Shown piece after piece: positions 1 to 8,630 of a DNA stretch of 64,000 bases. The position numbers and the translations under genes are program-made. How positions within the stretch are numbered: position 1 is the stretch's first letter; each line of letters opens with the position of its first letter. The notes beneath the pieces were generated by a model, which was given only the letters and a program-made list of their open reading frames with translations, did not search any database and was not told the DNA's origin. The DNA comes from Pseudomonas iranensis (GTDB taxonomy: Bacteria > Pseudomonadota > Gammaproteobacteria > Pseudomonadales > Pseudomonadaceae), in NCBI RefSeq assembly GCF_014268585.2, contig NZ_CP077092.1, positions 868,001 to 932,000 of the forward strand, in the 5' to 3' direction.

Positions 1-728
1 CCGGCGGCACCCTGGATGCGCTGATCCGCCTCAATGGCCGCACCGAGCCGTTGGAAGGCCGGGCGCGGTTGACCGCACGCAAATTCAAACTCAAAGAGCT
101 GTTCCCCACTTTCGAGCCGATGAAAACCAGTTTCGGTGAGCTCAATGGCGATGCCGACATCAGTGGCCGGGGCAACTCCGTGGCCAAGCTCCTCGGTGGC
201 GCCAACGGCAATCTGAAGATGCTGATCAACGACGGTGCGATCAGCCGCGAGCTGATGGAACTGGCCGGGCTCAACGTCGGCAACTACGTGGTCGGCAAGA
301 TCTTTGGCGACAAGGAAGTGAAGATCAATTGCGCGGCCGCGGACTTCGACATCAAGACCGGCCTGGCCACGACACGGCTGTTTGTCTTCGATACCGAGAA
401 CGCAATCATCTACATCGATGGCACGGCGAACATGGCCACCGAGCAACTCGATCTGACCGTGACCCCTGAGTCGAAAGGCTGGCGACTGATCTCCCTGCGC
501 TCGCCGCTGTATGTGCGCGGCAAATTCATCAAACCGGATGCCGGCGTCAAAGCCGTACCGTTGATGCTGCGCGGGGCGGGGATGGTTGCGCTGGGCGTGA
601 TAGCCGCACCGGCGGCGGGATTGCTGGCGCTGGTGGCGCCGAGCGGTGGCGAGCCGAATCAGTGCGCGCCGTTGCTCGAGCAGATGAAGCAGGGCAAGGC
701 GCCGGTGACCGTTAAACCCAGCAAGTAA
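1..728 (+). CDS. AsmA family protein, C-terminal part (gene begins upstream of the window)
   Basis: The reading frame is open from the first full codon at position 3, so this is the 3' end of a longer gene. The visible 240 or so residues contain the repetitive pattern of the AsmA C-terminal domain: a stretch around 'LNGDADISGRGNSVAKLLGG', then 'LAGLNVGNYVVGKIFGDKEVKINCAAADFDIKTGLATT', shown here only as a paraphrase of the order of blocks, and a final alanine/leucine-rich segment near the C-terminus. AsmA-like proteins are inner-membrane-anchored periplasmic proteins linked to outer-membrane assembly or phospholipid transport between membranes. The TTG at 51 is not a start; the frame continues upstream of it. 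A REPIN pair follows the stop codon. Family assignment is fairly secure, the exact paralogue cannot be named from a fragment. Confidence 0.8.
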   Translation, partial: GGTLDALIRLNGRTEPLEGRARLTARKFKLKELFPTFEPMKTSFGELNGDADISGRGNSVAKLLGGANGNLKMLINDGAISRELMELAGLNVGNYVVGKIFGDKEVKINCAAADFDIKTGLATTRLFVFDTENAIIYIDGTANMATEQLDLTVTPESKGWRLISLRSPLYVRGKFIKPDAGVKAVPLMLRGAGMVALGVIAAPAAGLLALVAPSGGEPNQCAPLLEQMKQGKAPVTVKPSK

Positions 729-749
729 TGCGGCGTCTCTGAGGGCGCC

Positions 750-832
750 TTCGCGAGCAGGCTCGCTCCCACATTCGAACGCATTCCTTCAATTGGAATA
801 CGTTCCAGTGTGGGAGCGAGCCTGCTCGCGAA
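750..832. repeat. REPIN-like inverted pair of REP elements
   Basis: A TTCGCGAGCAGGCTCGCTCC arm and its reverse complement (GGGAGCGAGCCTGCTCGCG) are separated by about 40 bases. It lies between the convergent ends of the AsmA-like gene and the ferritin-like gene. This is copy 1 of 7 in the window; such doublets are non-autonomous elements moved by RAYT transposases, none of which is present here. Confidence 0.9.
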
Positions 833-847
833 AGCGGTGTGACGGGA

Positions 848-1378
848 TTACAGATCGTTGAGGATATCCGCCATGTCGTCGGCGTGTTCTTCTTCCTGGG
901 CAAGGATGTCTTCGAAGATGCGGCGGGTGGTCGGGTCCTTGTCACCGATGTACTGAATGATTTCGCGGTAGCTGTCGATGGCGATGCGCTCGGCCACCAG
1001 ATCTTCGTAAACCATTTCCTTGAGTGTGTTGCCGGCCACGTATTGCGCGTGGGACATCTTGCTCAGCAGGTCAGGGTTGAACTCCGGTTCGCCGCCCAGT
1101 TGCACGATGCGTTCGGCGAGGCGATCGGCGTGCTCGGCTTCCTGGTTGGCGTGCTCGAGAAATTCGTCGGCGGCGACGTTGGCTTTCAAGCCGTTGGCCA
1201 TGAAGTAGTGGCGCTTGTAGCGCAAGGTGCACACCAGCTCGGTGGCCAGCGACTCATTGAGCAAACGCAGTATTTCTTCACGGTTGGCGTTGTAGCCCTC
1301 GGTGACCGCGCCGTTTTCCACGTGTTGCCGCGCGCGTTCACGCAGGGTTTGAACATCAGACAAATGCACGTCACTCAT
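848..1378 (-). CDS. Ferritin-like (bacterioferritin / Dps-like) iron-binding protein
   Basis: A 176-residue protein with the four-helix ferritin signature. Putative di-iron ligands are visible in order: the helix with 'NESLATELVCTLRYKRHYF' (about residues 42-60), the helix with 'EFLEHANQEAEHADRLAERI' (about 72-91), and the C-terminal helices with 'LVAERIAIDSYREI' and 'AQEEEHADDMADIL', giving repeated ExxH patterns. Proteins of this type oxidise Fe(II) and store it or protect against peroxide. The length is slightly above classic bacterioferritin (about 155-160), with an N-terminal extension of about 20 residues, and there is no Met positioned clearly as the haem ligand, so a Dps-like/ferritin-like name is safer than Bfr. 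The ATG at 1378 is preceded by GGAG (CTCC on the plus strand at 1385-1388). It is transcribed alone, away from the lipase gene. Confidence 0.85.
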   Translation of the reverse strand: MSDVHLSDVQTLRERARQHVENGAVTEGYNANREEILRLLNESLATELVCTLRYKRHYFMANGLKANVAADEFLEHANQEAEHADRLAERIVQLGGEPEFNPDLLSKMSHAQYVAGNTLKEMVYEDLVAERIAIDSYREIIQYIGDKDPTTRRIFEDILAQEEEHADDMADILNDL

Positions 1379-1632
1379 TTCATTCTCCTGGAGGCTAATC
1401 CGATAGGCGCCACGTTCTGAAGACGCGGTCGCTACTCAGGGTGTGAGTCTTGAGCGAAGCGAAAAGTTTTATGCGATTTACGCCGGACTCCGTGCAGCAA
1501 CTGCTGAAGACTGCGATGTCGGGAGGCTCAGAACTGGAATAGGCTTATCGTTGAGTTGTCATCGTCGAGGTGGATGCTTGGCGAGCGTCTTGCACGTCTG
1601 GCCTCCACCCACCGCGCACAAGGATGTACCCC

Positions 1633-2511
1633 ATGTCGACACGTTATCCACTGGTGCTGGTGCCGGGCATGCTCGGCTTTGTCCGGCTGCTGCTTTACCC
1701 GTATTGGTTCGGCATCATCAAGGCCTTGCGCCGTGGTGGTGCGACGGTGGTCGCGGTGCAGGTTTCGCCACTCAATTCCACGGAAGTGCGCGGCGAGCAG
1801 TTGCTGACGCGGATCGAGGAAATTCTCCGCGAGACAGGGGCGCCGAAGGTCAATCTGTTCGGTCACAGTCAGGGCGCGTTGACCGCGCGGTATGCGGCGG
1901 CGAAGCGTCCGGATCTGGTGGCCTCGGTGACTTCGGTCGCCGGGCCTAATCACGGCTCCGAACTGGCCGATTATCTGGAAAAGCACTATCCCGCCAACAG
2001 CGCCAAGGGGCGCGTGCTCGAAGCGTTGCTGCGCCTGATCGGCTGGATCATGGCACTGCTCGACACGGGTTATCACGGGCCGAAACTGCCGGTGGATATC
2101 CACGCTTCCCACCAATCGCTGACCACGGCGGGCGTTGCATTATTCAATCAACGTTATCCACAAGGACTGCCGCAAACGTGGGGCGGGCAGGGGCCGGAAG
2201 AGGTCAATGGTGTGCGTTACTACTCCTGGTCAGGGACGCTGCAACCGGGCAAGACCGATCGTGGCGGCAATCTTTTCGACGGCACCAACCGCAGTTGTCG
2301 CTTGTTCGCCCGGACCTTCGTTCGCGAGCCGGGGCAGTGCGACGGCATGGTCGGCCGTTACAGCTCGCATCTGGGCACGGTGATCGGTGATGACTATCCG
2401 CTGGATCATTTCGACATCGTCAATCAGTCGCTGGGGCTGGTGGGCAAGGGCGCAGATCCGGTAAGGCTGTTTGTCGAGCATGCGGCGCGGCTGGAGGCTG
2501 CAGGGTTATAG
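1633..2511 (+). CDS. Triacylglycerol lipase, family I.1 type without signal peptide
   Basis: An alpha/beta-hydrolase of 292 residues. The oxyanion-hole block 'PLVLVPGMLGF' sits at the very N-terminus, the nucleophile motif is GHSQG with Ser79, and the acid and base are Asp237 (DGMVGR) and His259 (DHFD). The Asp-to-His spacing of 22 residues equals that reported for P. aeruginosa LipA (Asp229, His251). Family I.1 lipases usually carry a Sec signal for type II export; here the protein starts directly at the catalytic domain, as in the P. fragi type, so it is either cytoplasmic or exported by another route. The ATG at 1633 is chosen because AAGGA lies 9 bases upstream (1619-1623); ATG 1624 and an in-frame ATG at 1570 are less well placed. 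No lipase-specific foldase gene is adjacent. Confidence 0.88.
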   Translation: MSTRYPLVLVPGMLGFVRLLLYPYWFGIIKALRRGGATVVAVQVSPLNSTEVRGEQLLTRIEEILRETGAPKVNLFGHSQGALTARYAAAKRPDLVASVTSVAGPNHGSELADYLEKHYPANSAKGRVLEALLRLIGWIMALLDTGYHGPKLPVDIHASHQSLTTAGVALFNQRYPQGLPQTWGGQGPEEVNGVRYYSWSGTLQPGKTDRGGNLFDGTNRSCRLFARTFVREPGQCDGMVGRYSSHLGTVIGDDYPLDHFDIVNQSLGLVGKGADPVRLFVEHAARLEAAGL

Positions 2512-2533
2512 CCAACAGACCGCGTCATCGTTC

Positions 2534-2598
2534 TTCGCGAGCAGGCTCGCTCCCACAGGTGTCTGCATTTCAACGTGGGAGCGAGCCTGCTCGCGAAG
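2534..2598. repeat. REPIN-like inverted pair of REP elements
   Basis: Arms TTCGCGAGCAGGCTCGC and GGGAGCGAGCCTGCTCGCG face each other across about 23 bases, between the convergent ends of the lipase gene and the EamA transporter gene. Copy 2 of 7. Confidence 0.9.
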
Positions 2599-2606
2599 GG
2601 GCCTTA

Positions 2607-3494
2607 TCAGGCAACGCCGACCCGCCGGCCCAGAACCGTGGTCCAGCGCTCCGACAAAACCACCCCGCCCAAGGTCAGCAACCCTCCCACCAGGTGATAC
2701 ATCGCCAACTGTTCCTTCAGCACCACTGCTGCAATCAGCGCGGTAATCAATGGCAGCAGATTGAAGAACAACGTCGTCCGGCTCGGTCCCAGTCGCTGCA
2801 CCGCCTGCATCCACGCCAGCGGCGCGACCATCGAGGCCAGCAGACACGCATACAGCACCAGTGGCACGTTCTGCAGGTTCAGCCCGGTCTTCGGCGACAT
2901 CGCGAACAGCGGAAACAACACCACAATCGCCACCAGCACCTGCAAGTACAGCAGCACCAATGGCGGCAGGCGCAGTTGCCACTTTTTCAGCAGCGTGCTG
3001 TAAACCGCATAGGCCAGCGTGGCGATCAGCATCATCGCATCGCCCAGATTGACCCCGTGTTGCAGCAGCGCTCCGAGGCTGCCGGATGACACCACTACCA
3101 GCACGCCAGCGAACGACAGCACCGCACCGACCAGCGCACCAGCCGTCAGGCGCTGGCCGAGGCTGATGATCGCCATGGCCAGCGACATCAATGGCATCAA
3201 CGACAGGATGATGCCCATGTTGGTCGCGGTGGTCAGTGTTGCGGCGAAATAGGCGAGGCTCTGATACACCGCCATGCCGAGCACGCCGAGGACGAAAATC
3301 CGCCTCAGGTTCGGCCGAATCTGCGGCCAGTGGGCGATGACTTTCTTCAGCATGAATGGCGTGAACAGCACGCCGGCCAGCAGCCAGCGATAGAAACCGA
3401 TCTCGGCGGGGAAGATCGCGCCGACCGCCAGTTTGTTGATCACGGTGTTGCCGGCCCAGATGAAAATCGCCAGCAGGGGAAACGCGTATTGCAT
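2607..3494 (-). CDS. EamA/DMT-superfamily exporter
   Basis: A 295-residue integral membrane protein with about ten hydrophobic segments arranged as two EamA repeats (roughly residues 5-135 and 145-285). The N-terminus reads straight into a membrane segment ('YAFPLLAIFIWAGNTVINK') and the second repeat ends in 'GGLLTLGGVVLSER', a typical DMT ending. Members export small metabolites such as amino acids or their analogues by proton antiport; the substrate cannot be read from sequence. It is divergent from an AraC-family gene (gap about 96 bases), the usual arrangement of an exporter and its regulator. The ATG at 3494 opens the first membrane segment with no extra leader. Confidence 0.88.
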   Translation of the reverse strand: MQYAFPLLAIFIWAGNTVINKLAVGAIFPAEIGFYRWLLAGVLFTPFMLKKVIAHWPQIRPNLRRIFVLGVLGMAVYQSLAYFAATLTTATNMGIILSLMPLMSLAMAIISLGQRLTAGALVGAVLSFAGVLVVVSSGSLGALLQHGVNLGDAMMLIATLAYAVYSTLLKKWQLRLPPLVLLYLQVLVAIVVLFPLFAMSPKTGLNLQNVPLVLYACLLASMVAPLAWMQAVQRLGPSRTTLFFNLLPLITALIAAVVLKEQLAMYHLVGGLLTLGGVVLSERWTTVLGRRVGVA

Positions 3495-3590
3495 GGGACA
3501 AAACCAGAACGTTGATGAAGGGCGATTATCGCCTGTCTGGATGCAGGCCTATACTGCGAACCGGACAACCTGCCTTTGCATCCGGACAGC

Positions 3591-4385
3591 ATGAACAGCA
3601 AACACATCGATCTGCTCGATTTCAACGAATTGCCATCAGCGGTGTACTTCCGCTACGCCGATTTCAATGCCCACGAATATGCTGCGCCGCACCGGCACCC
3701 TTGGGGCACGCTGGAATATGCGGCCCATGGCGTGTTGCACATGGATGTCGACGGCAGCCGCTTCATGTCGCCGCCGCAGTACGCGGTGTGGGTGCCGCCC
3801 GAGGTCGAGCACAGTTTCTACAGCCATCAGCCGGTCAACTATCGCGCGGTGTGTCTTGATCCAAGTGTTTGCACACGGTTGCCGGCGCGGGCCTGCACCT
3901 TGGCGATCAGTGACATCCTCAAGGCGATTCTCAAAGACTTCGCTGCCCGCGACGTGAAGATTCCGGAGCATGAGGCCGATCAGCGTCTGGCCCAGGTATT
4001 GGTCGATCAACTGCAACAGGCACCGGTGCAGGAATGTTACCTGCCGTATGCGAGCAGTCCTGGCTTGCTGGCGATTCTCGACAACCTGCAGGCCGCCCCG
4101 GGCGACAACCAACCGTTGGCGCATTGGGCCGCGCAGGTGCATGTCAGCGAGCGCACCCTGGCCCGGCAGTTTGTCCGCGAGCTGGGCATGAGCTTTGGCG
4201 AATGGCGTCAGCGCTTGCGTTATCTGGCGGCGATCGAGGCGCTGGAAACCTCGCGTTCGGTGCAGGAAATCGCTTTCGACCTCGGCTACAGCAGCGGCTC
4301 GGCCTTCATCGCCATGTTCGCTCGCCAGGCCGGTTGCACGCCGGAGCAGTATCGGCGCAGCCACCTCGAGGGCAGGAAGGTGTAA
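3591..4385 (+). CDS. AraC-family transcriptional regulator with cupin sensor domain
   Basis: A 264-residue regulator. The N-terminal part (about residues 10-100) is an AraC-type cupin with 'APHRHPWGTLEYAAHG' and 'WVPPEVEHSF', matching small-ligand-sensing cupins. The C-terminal 100 residues hold two helix-turn-helix units: 'LAHWAAQVHVSERTLARQF' and 'VQEIAFDLGYSSGSAFIAMF', the second being the hallmark AraC sequence, followed by 'QAGCTPEQYRR'. It lies head to head with the EamA exporter gene and probably controls it. The ATG at 3591 is preferred over a TTG at 3576 because the protein then begins just before the cupin, although the ribosome binding site is weak for both. Confidence 0.85.
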   Translation: MNSKHIDLLDFNELPSAVYFRYADFNAHEYAAPHRHPWGTLEYAAHGVLHMDVDGSRFMSPPQYAVWVPPEVEHSFYSHQPVNYRAVCLDPSVCTRLPARACTLAISDILKAILKDFAARDVKIPEHEADQRLAQVLVDQLQQAPVQECYLPYASSPGLLAILDNLQAAPGDNQPLAHWAAQVHVSERTLARQFVRELGMSFGEWRQRLRYLAAIEALETSRSVQEIAFDLGYSSGSAFIAMFARQAGCTPEQYRRSHLEGRKV

Positions 4386-4448
4386 CGAGCTTTGACTACA
4401 CTGCGACAGAGGCCGCATCCATCGGTGCGGCAACAAGGAGAAAACTCC

Positions 4449-4754
4449 ATGAAGATGTTGCGTGTGCCGTTGTTGATGATCGGGCTGCTTGTGTGTTCCC
4501 AGGGTTTCGCCGCCACGGCGCAACAGAACAAGATGACCACCTGCAATGCCGATGCGACCGCCAAAAGCCTGAAGGGCGATGAGCGCAAGGCGTTCATGAG
4601 TACCTGCCTGAAAGCGGCGCCAGCGGCCAACGATGGCAAGGAGCTGACCCCGCAGCAGCAGAAGATGACCACCTGCAATGCCGATGCGAAAACCAAGGCG
4701 CTGGCCGGCGATGCGCGCAAGGCGTTCATGAGTGAGTGTCTGAAAAAAAAGTGA
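4449..4754 (+). CDS. psiF: PsiF-repeat family periplasmic protein
   Basis: A small exported protein of 101 residues. A cleavable signal peptide (residues about 1-22, ending 'SQGFAA') is followed by two copies of the PsiF repeat, each beginning 'QQxKMTTCNADA', continuing with 'GDxRKAFMSxCLK', and carrying two conserved Cys; the copies are about 50 residues apart. PsiF was described as phosphate-starvation inducible in E. coli, but its biochemical role is unknown. The start is fixed by AAGGAG at 4435-4440, eight bases before ATG 4449. It follows the AraC gene on the same strand with a 63-base gap and could be cotranscribed. Confidence 0.85.
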   Translation: MKMLRVPLLMIGLLVCSQGFAATAQQNKMTTCNADATAKSLKGDERKAFMSTCLKAAPAANDGKELTPQQQKMTTCNADAKTKALAGDARKAFMSECLKKK

Positions 4755-4787
4755 AACGGTAAATAATGTGGTGAGCTTGCCGGCCTC

Positions 4788-4853
4788 TTCGCGAGCAGGC
4801 TCGCTCCCACATTTGAAATGCATTCCCCTGTGGGAGCGAGCCTGCTCGCGAAA
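4788..4853. repeat. REPIN-like inverted pair of REP elements
   Basis: TTCGCGAGCAGGCTCGCTCC and its reverse complement separated by about 23 bases, downstream of psiF and upstream of the AI-2E family gene. Copy 3 of 7. Confidence 0.9.
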
Positions 4854-4958
4854 GCGTCGGTGAATGCACCGCCATTCCCACGCCCCGCATATCCCTAGTG
4901 CTAACCCCGGATCGCTGGCAGACTGCCCATCCTTTCACGCCGTTCGTTTTGAGGCTGT

Positions 4959-5972
4959 ATGCCAACGTTTTCTCAGCGTCATGTTGTGTTCTGGGTCAGT
5001 TGCATCATCATTTTTGGCGGTTTGCTGTTGGTGCTGCCGCTGCGCCTGTTGCCGAGCCTGCTGGCCGGGTTGCTGGTGTTCGAGCTGGTCAACATGCTCA
5101 CCCCGCAACTGCAACGGCTGATCGAAGGGCGGCGTGCGCGCTGGCTGGCGGTGGCGCTGCTCGGCACGCTGGTGGTGAGTGCGCTGGCGCTGATCTTCGC
5201 CGGCGCCATCAGTTTCCTCCTGCATGAAGCGGAAAACCCCGGCGCCTCGCTCGATAAATTCATGGGCGTGGTCGATCGCGCGCGCGGGCAGTTGCCGCCG
5301 TTCATCGATGCTTATCTGCCGGCCAGCGCGGCGGAATTTCGCGTGGCGATCGGCGAGTGGGCGAGCAAGCATCTGGCCGACCTGCAACTGGTCGGCAAGG
5401 ACGCTGCGCACATGTTCGTCACCCTGCTGATCGGCATGGTCCTCGGCGCGATCATCGCCCTGCAGCGCATCCCCGACGTGACCAAGCGCAAGCCGCTGGC
5501 CGCCGCTTTGTTCGACCGTTTGCATCTGCTGGTGCAGGCGTTTCGCAATATCGTCTTCGCGCAGATCAAGATTTCCCTGCTCAACACCGTGTTCACCGGG
5601 ATCTTCCTCGCGGTCATCCTGCCGATGTTCGGCATCAAGCTGCCGCTGACCAAAACCCTGATCGTGCTGACCTTCCTGCTCGGCCTGCTGCCGGTGATCG
5701 GCAACCTGATGTCGAACACGCTGATCACCATCGTCGGTCTGTCGCTGTCGATCTGGGTAGCGATCGCCGCGCTGGGCTACCTGATCGTGATCCACAAGCT
5801 CGAATACTTCCTCAACGCACGCATCGTCGGCGGGCAGATCAGTGCCAAGTCGTGGGAGTTGCTTCTGGCGATGCTGGTGTTCGAAGCCGCGTTCGGTTTG
5901 CCGGGGGTGGTGGCGGGGCCGATTTATTACGCGTATCTGAAGAGTGAGTTGAAGCTCGGAGGAATGGTCTAG
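4959..5972 (+). CDS. AI-2E family transporter (TerC/PerM-type permease)
   Basis: A 337-residue membrane protein with about seven or eight hydrophobic segments: two at the N-terminus (residues about 10-50), one near 65-85, a central soluble stretch, and a C-terminal bundle that includes 'TLIVLTFLLGLLPVIGNL', the most conserved AI-2E family block, and 'ILNARIVGG'-like sequence before the last helix. Family members include the E. coli YdgG/TqsA autoinducer-2 exporter and PerM; a specific substrate should not be assumed. The ATG at 4959 opens directly with the hydrophobic N-terminus. Downstream lies a long inverted repeat and a convergent Hsp70-like gene. Confidence 0.82.
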   Translation: MPTFSQRHVVFWVSCIIIFGGLLLVLPLRLLPSLLAGLLVFELVNMLTPQLQRLIEGRRARWLAVALLGTLVVSALALIFAGAISFLLHEAENPGASLDKFMGVVDRARGQLPPFIDAYLPASAAEFRVAIGEWASKHLADLQLVGKDAAHMFVTLLIGMVLGAIIALQRIPDVTKRKPLAAALFDRLHLLVQAFRNIVFAQIKISLLNTVFTGIFLAVILPMFGIKLPLTKTLIVLTFLLGLLPVIGNLMSNTLITIVGLSLSIWVAIAALGYLIVIHKLEYFLNARIVGGQISAKSWELLLAMLVFEAAFGLPGVVAGPIYYAYLKSELKLGGMV

Positions 5973-5977
5973 AAAAG

Positions 5978-6096
5978 CAGCTTCGAGCTTCAAGCTTCAA
6001 GCTGCAAGTAAAAAGCAGAAGCAAGAGCCGCAGTGGCTTTTGCTCTAGCTTGCAGCTTGCAGCTTGCAGCTTGCAGCTTGTAGCTTAAAACTTGCA
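5978..6096. repeat. Long imperfect inverted repeat built from GCTTCAAGCTTGCAG units; likely bidirectional terminator
   Basis: The left arm (about 5978-6008) is made of AGCTTCGAGCTTCAAGCTTC-type units, the right arm (about 6045-6096) of four tandem AGCTTGC repeats, and the arms are largely complementary. At the centre, AGCAAGAGCC (6020-6029) pairs with GGCTTTTGCT (6035-6044) around a five-base loop. It sits exactly between convergent genes, where a bidirectional terminator is expected. The tandem heptamer GCAGCTT makes it prone to slippage. Confidence 0.8.
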
Positions 6097-6103
6097 GCTG
6101 CCC

Positions 6104-7372
6104 CTAAACGCCATAGCGTTTGCGGGCTTCAATCGCCAAACCGCTACCAATGCTGCCAAAGATGTTGCCTTCGACATGCCGCGCGTTCGGCAGCATCGCC
6201 GAGACGCTGTTGCGCAGGGCCGGGATGCCGCTCGAACCACCAGTGAAGAACACCGTGTCGACCTGATCGACCGCCACGCCGGCATCATTGAGCAATTGCG
6301 TAACGCTGCCGCGCACACGCTCCAGCAAGGCCTCGATCGCCGATTCGAACAGCGCGCGGCTCAGCTCGACGCTCAGCCCGGCTTCGATGCGGTCAAGCGG
6401 CACGTGGCGGCTGTCGGCGTGGGTCAGCTGAATCTTGGTTTCTTCCACTTCCATCGCCAGCCAGTGGCCGGCGCGCTGTTCGATCAGCTTGAACAGGCGA
6501 TCGATGCCGCCGGTGTCTTCGATGTCGTAGCGCATGCTGCCCAGCGCCAGCGTGGACTTCTGCGAGTACACCGAGTTGATCGTGTGCCAGGTCGCCAGGT
6601 TCATGTGGTGGCTGGTTGGCATGTAGGCGCCGCTCTTCATCCGGCTGCCGTAGCCGAACAGCGGCATCAGGCCTTGCAGGCTGAGCTGTTTGTCGAAGTC
6701 GGTCCCGCCGATGTGCACGCCGCCAGTGGCGAGGATGTCGTCATGACGGTTGTCGACACCGCGACGCTCGGGCGAAAGACGTACCAGCGAGAAGTCAGAG
6801 GTACCACCGCCGATGTCGACGATCAGCACCAGCTCTTCTTTCTCGATGGTCGACTCGTAGTCGAATGCCGCCGCGATCGGCTCGTACTGGAACGACACCT
6901 CTTTGAAGCCGATCTTGCGAGCCACTTCGACCAAAGTGTCTTCGGCTTCCTGGTCGGCGAGCGGATCGTCGTCGACGAAGAACACCGGGCGGCCCAGCAC
7001 CACTTGCTCGAATTCCCGACCGGCGGCGGTTTCGGCGCGACTCTTGAGCTGGCCGATGAACAGCCCGAGCAGATCCTTGAACGGCATCGCCGTGCCGAGG
7101 ACGCTGGTGTCGTGCTTGATCAGCTTGGAGCCGAGCAGGCTTTTCAACGAGCGCATCAGCCGGCCTTCGTAGCCTTCCAGATACTCGTGCAAGGCCAGGC
7201 GACCGTAGACCGGGCGACGTTCCTCGATGTTGAAGAAGATCACCGACGGCAGGGTGATCTTGTCGTCTTCCAGCGCGATCATGGTGTCCATGCCGGGGCG
7301 CAGCCAGCCGACGGTGGAGTTGGACGTGCCGAAGTCGATGCCGCAGGCACGGGCTGGAGAGGCGTCTTTCAT
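6104..7372 (-). CDS. Hsp70-family ATPase (YegD-like chaperone)
   Basis: A 422-residue protein with the actin/Hsp70 nucleotide-binding fold: phosphate-1 loop 'GIDFGTSNSTVGW' at residues about 9-21, phosphate-2 'VLIVDIGGGTSDFSLV' near the middle and the adenosine motif 'VFFTGGSSGIPALR' close to the C-terminus. It lacks the 200-residue substrate-binding domain of DnaK, so it is a YegD-like stand-alone ATPase domain protein. The start at ATG 7372 places the P-loop nine residues in; the upstream in-frame codon at 7444 would add 24 residues without chaperone character. It diverges from cbpA (gap 290 bases), so two chaperone-related units share a regulatory region. Client and partner are unknown. 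Confidence 0.85.
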   Translation of the reverse strand: MKDASPARACGIDFGTSNSTVGWLRPGMDTMIALEDDKITLPSVIFFNIEERRPVYGRLALHEYLEGYEGRLMRSLKSLLGSKLIKHDTSVLGTAMPFKDLLGLFIGQLKSRAETAAGREFEQVVLGRPVFFVDDDPLADQEAEDTLVEVARKIGFKEVSFQYEPIAAAFDYESTIEKEELVLIVDIGGGTSDFSLVRLSPERRGVDNRHDDILATGGVHIGGTDFDKQLSLQGLMPLFGYGSRMKSGAYMPTSHHMNLATWHTINSVYSQKSTLALGSMRYDIEDTGGIDRLFKLIEQRAGHWLAMEVEETKIQLTHADSRHVPLDRIEAGLSVELSRALFESAIEALLERVRGSVTQLLNDAGVAVDQVDTVFFTGGSSGIPALRNSVSAMLPNARHVEGNIFGSIGSGLAIEARKRYGV

Positions 7373-7662
7373 GTCTTTCGGATTCCGGTGAAAAAACGGC
7401 CGCGCAGTGTATGCCAGTGCGCGGCAGATTCGAAGGCCGGTCATCCGCTATTTCGCCGGCAGACAGCTTGAAAAGCGCCGCTTCGCCCCAAACTTGCTGG
7501 CATGGGCCGGCAGACACACCGGCGGTCGCAAGAACCGTCGTCCACTGCCGATAAACTTCTGCGGCGCCACCCGGTCACAAACTTGAGATCGGTCAACCCG
7601 GCACGTGCCAATCGGCGCATGCTGGTCTCGGCGCGAAATCGATAACGGATGGTGATCCTTCC

Positions 7663-8607
7663 ATGGACTTCAAAGACTATTACAAGATACTCGGCGTGGA
7701 GCCGACAGCCGACGACAAGGCCATCAAGGCGGCCTATCGCAAGCTGGCGCGCAAATACCACCCCGATGTCAGCAAGGAAAAAGACGCCGAGGCCAAGTTC
7801 AAGGACGCCTCGGAAGCCTATGAAGCGCTGAAAAGCGCCGACAAACGCGCCGAATATGACGAACTGCGCCGTTATGGCCAGCACGGTCAGCCGTTCCAGG
7901 GCCCGCCGGGCTGGCAGAGCCGTGGCGGCTTCGGCGGTGGCGGTGGCGACACGGGCGACTTCTCGGACTTCTTCAGTTCGATCTTCGGCAATCGCGGCCC
8001 CGGTTTCGGTGGCGCCGAGAGCCGCCAATCACGCGGACGCCGAGGGCAAGACGTGGAAATGGAACTGCCGGTCTTCCTCGAAGAAACCCTGTCGAACGAA
8101 TCGAAGAAAGTCACCTTTCAGGTGCCGCAATACAACGCGCACGGCCAGCATGTCAGCAACACCAGCAAGAGCCTGAACGTGAAGATTCCGGCCGGCGTGA
8201 CCGATGGCGAGCGAATTCGCCTGAAGGGCCAGGGCGCACCGGGAATCGGTGGCGGGGCGAATGGCGATCTGTACCTGACCATTCGGTTCGCGCCGCACCC
8301 GAAATTCGATGTCGAAGGCGAAAACCTGATCATCACCTTGCCCCTGGCTCCGTGGGAATTGGCATTGGGCACCGAAGTGGCCGTGCCGACCCTGACCGGC
8401 AAGATCAACCTCAAGGTGCCGGCCGGCAGCCAGAATGGCCAGCGCATGCGCGCCAAGGGCCACGGCCTGCTGAACAAGGCCGGCGAACGCGGTTATCTGT
8501 TCGTGCAGCTCAAGGCCGTGATGCCCAAAGCCTCCGACGATGAGGTCAAGGCGCTGTGGCAGGAACTGGCGAAGAAAGCCGCCTTCAATCCGCGAGAGAA
8601 CTTCTGA
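7663..8607 (+). CDS. cbpA: Curved-DNA-binding DnaJ-class co-chaperone CbpA
   Basis: A 314-residue class II J-protein. The J domain occupies about residues 1-70 with the HPD motif ('KYHPDVSKE'), followed by a Gly/Phe-rich linker (about 75-130, including GGFGGGGG) and two C-terminal beta-barrel substrate-binding domains, with no zinc-finger cysteines. CbpA stimulates DnaK ATPase activity and binds curved DNA in stationary phase. cbpM follows after 23 bases, confirming identity over DnaJ. The ATG at 7663 begins the canonical '[12 protein letters not shown]'. Confidence 0.95.
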   Translation: MDFKDYYKILGVEPTADDKAIKAAYRKLARKYHPDVSKEKDAEAKFKDASEAYEALKSADKRAEYDELRRYGQHGQPFQGPPGWQSRGGFGGGGGDTGDFSDFFSSIFGNRGPGFGGAESRQSRGRRGQDVEMELPVFLEETLSNESKKVTFQVPQYNAHGQHVSNTSKSLNVKIPAGVTDGERIRLKGQGAPGIGGGANGDLYLTIRFAPHPKFDVEGENLIITLPLAPWELALGTEVAVPTLTGKINLKVPAGSQNGQRMRAKGHGLLNKAGERGYLFVQLKAVMPKASDDEVKALWQELAKKAAFNPRENF

Positions 8608-8630
8608 ACCCGACGACGGAGTAGCCCATC

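Noticed and set aside
6092..7471. A plus-strand open frame of 459 codons opposite the Hsp70-like gene
   Set aside because: It is antisense to clear phosphate-loop motifs of the Hsp70 family.
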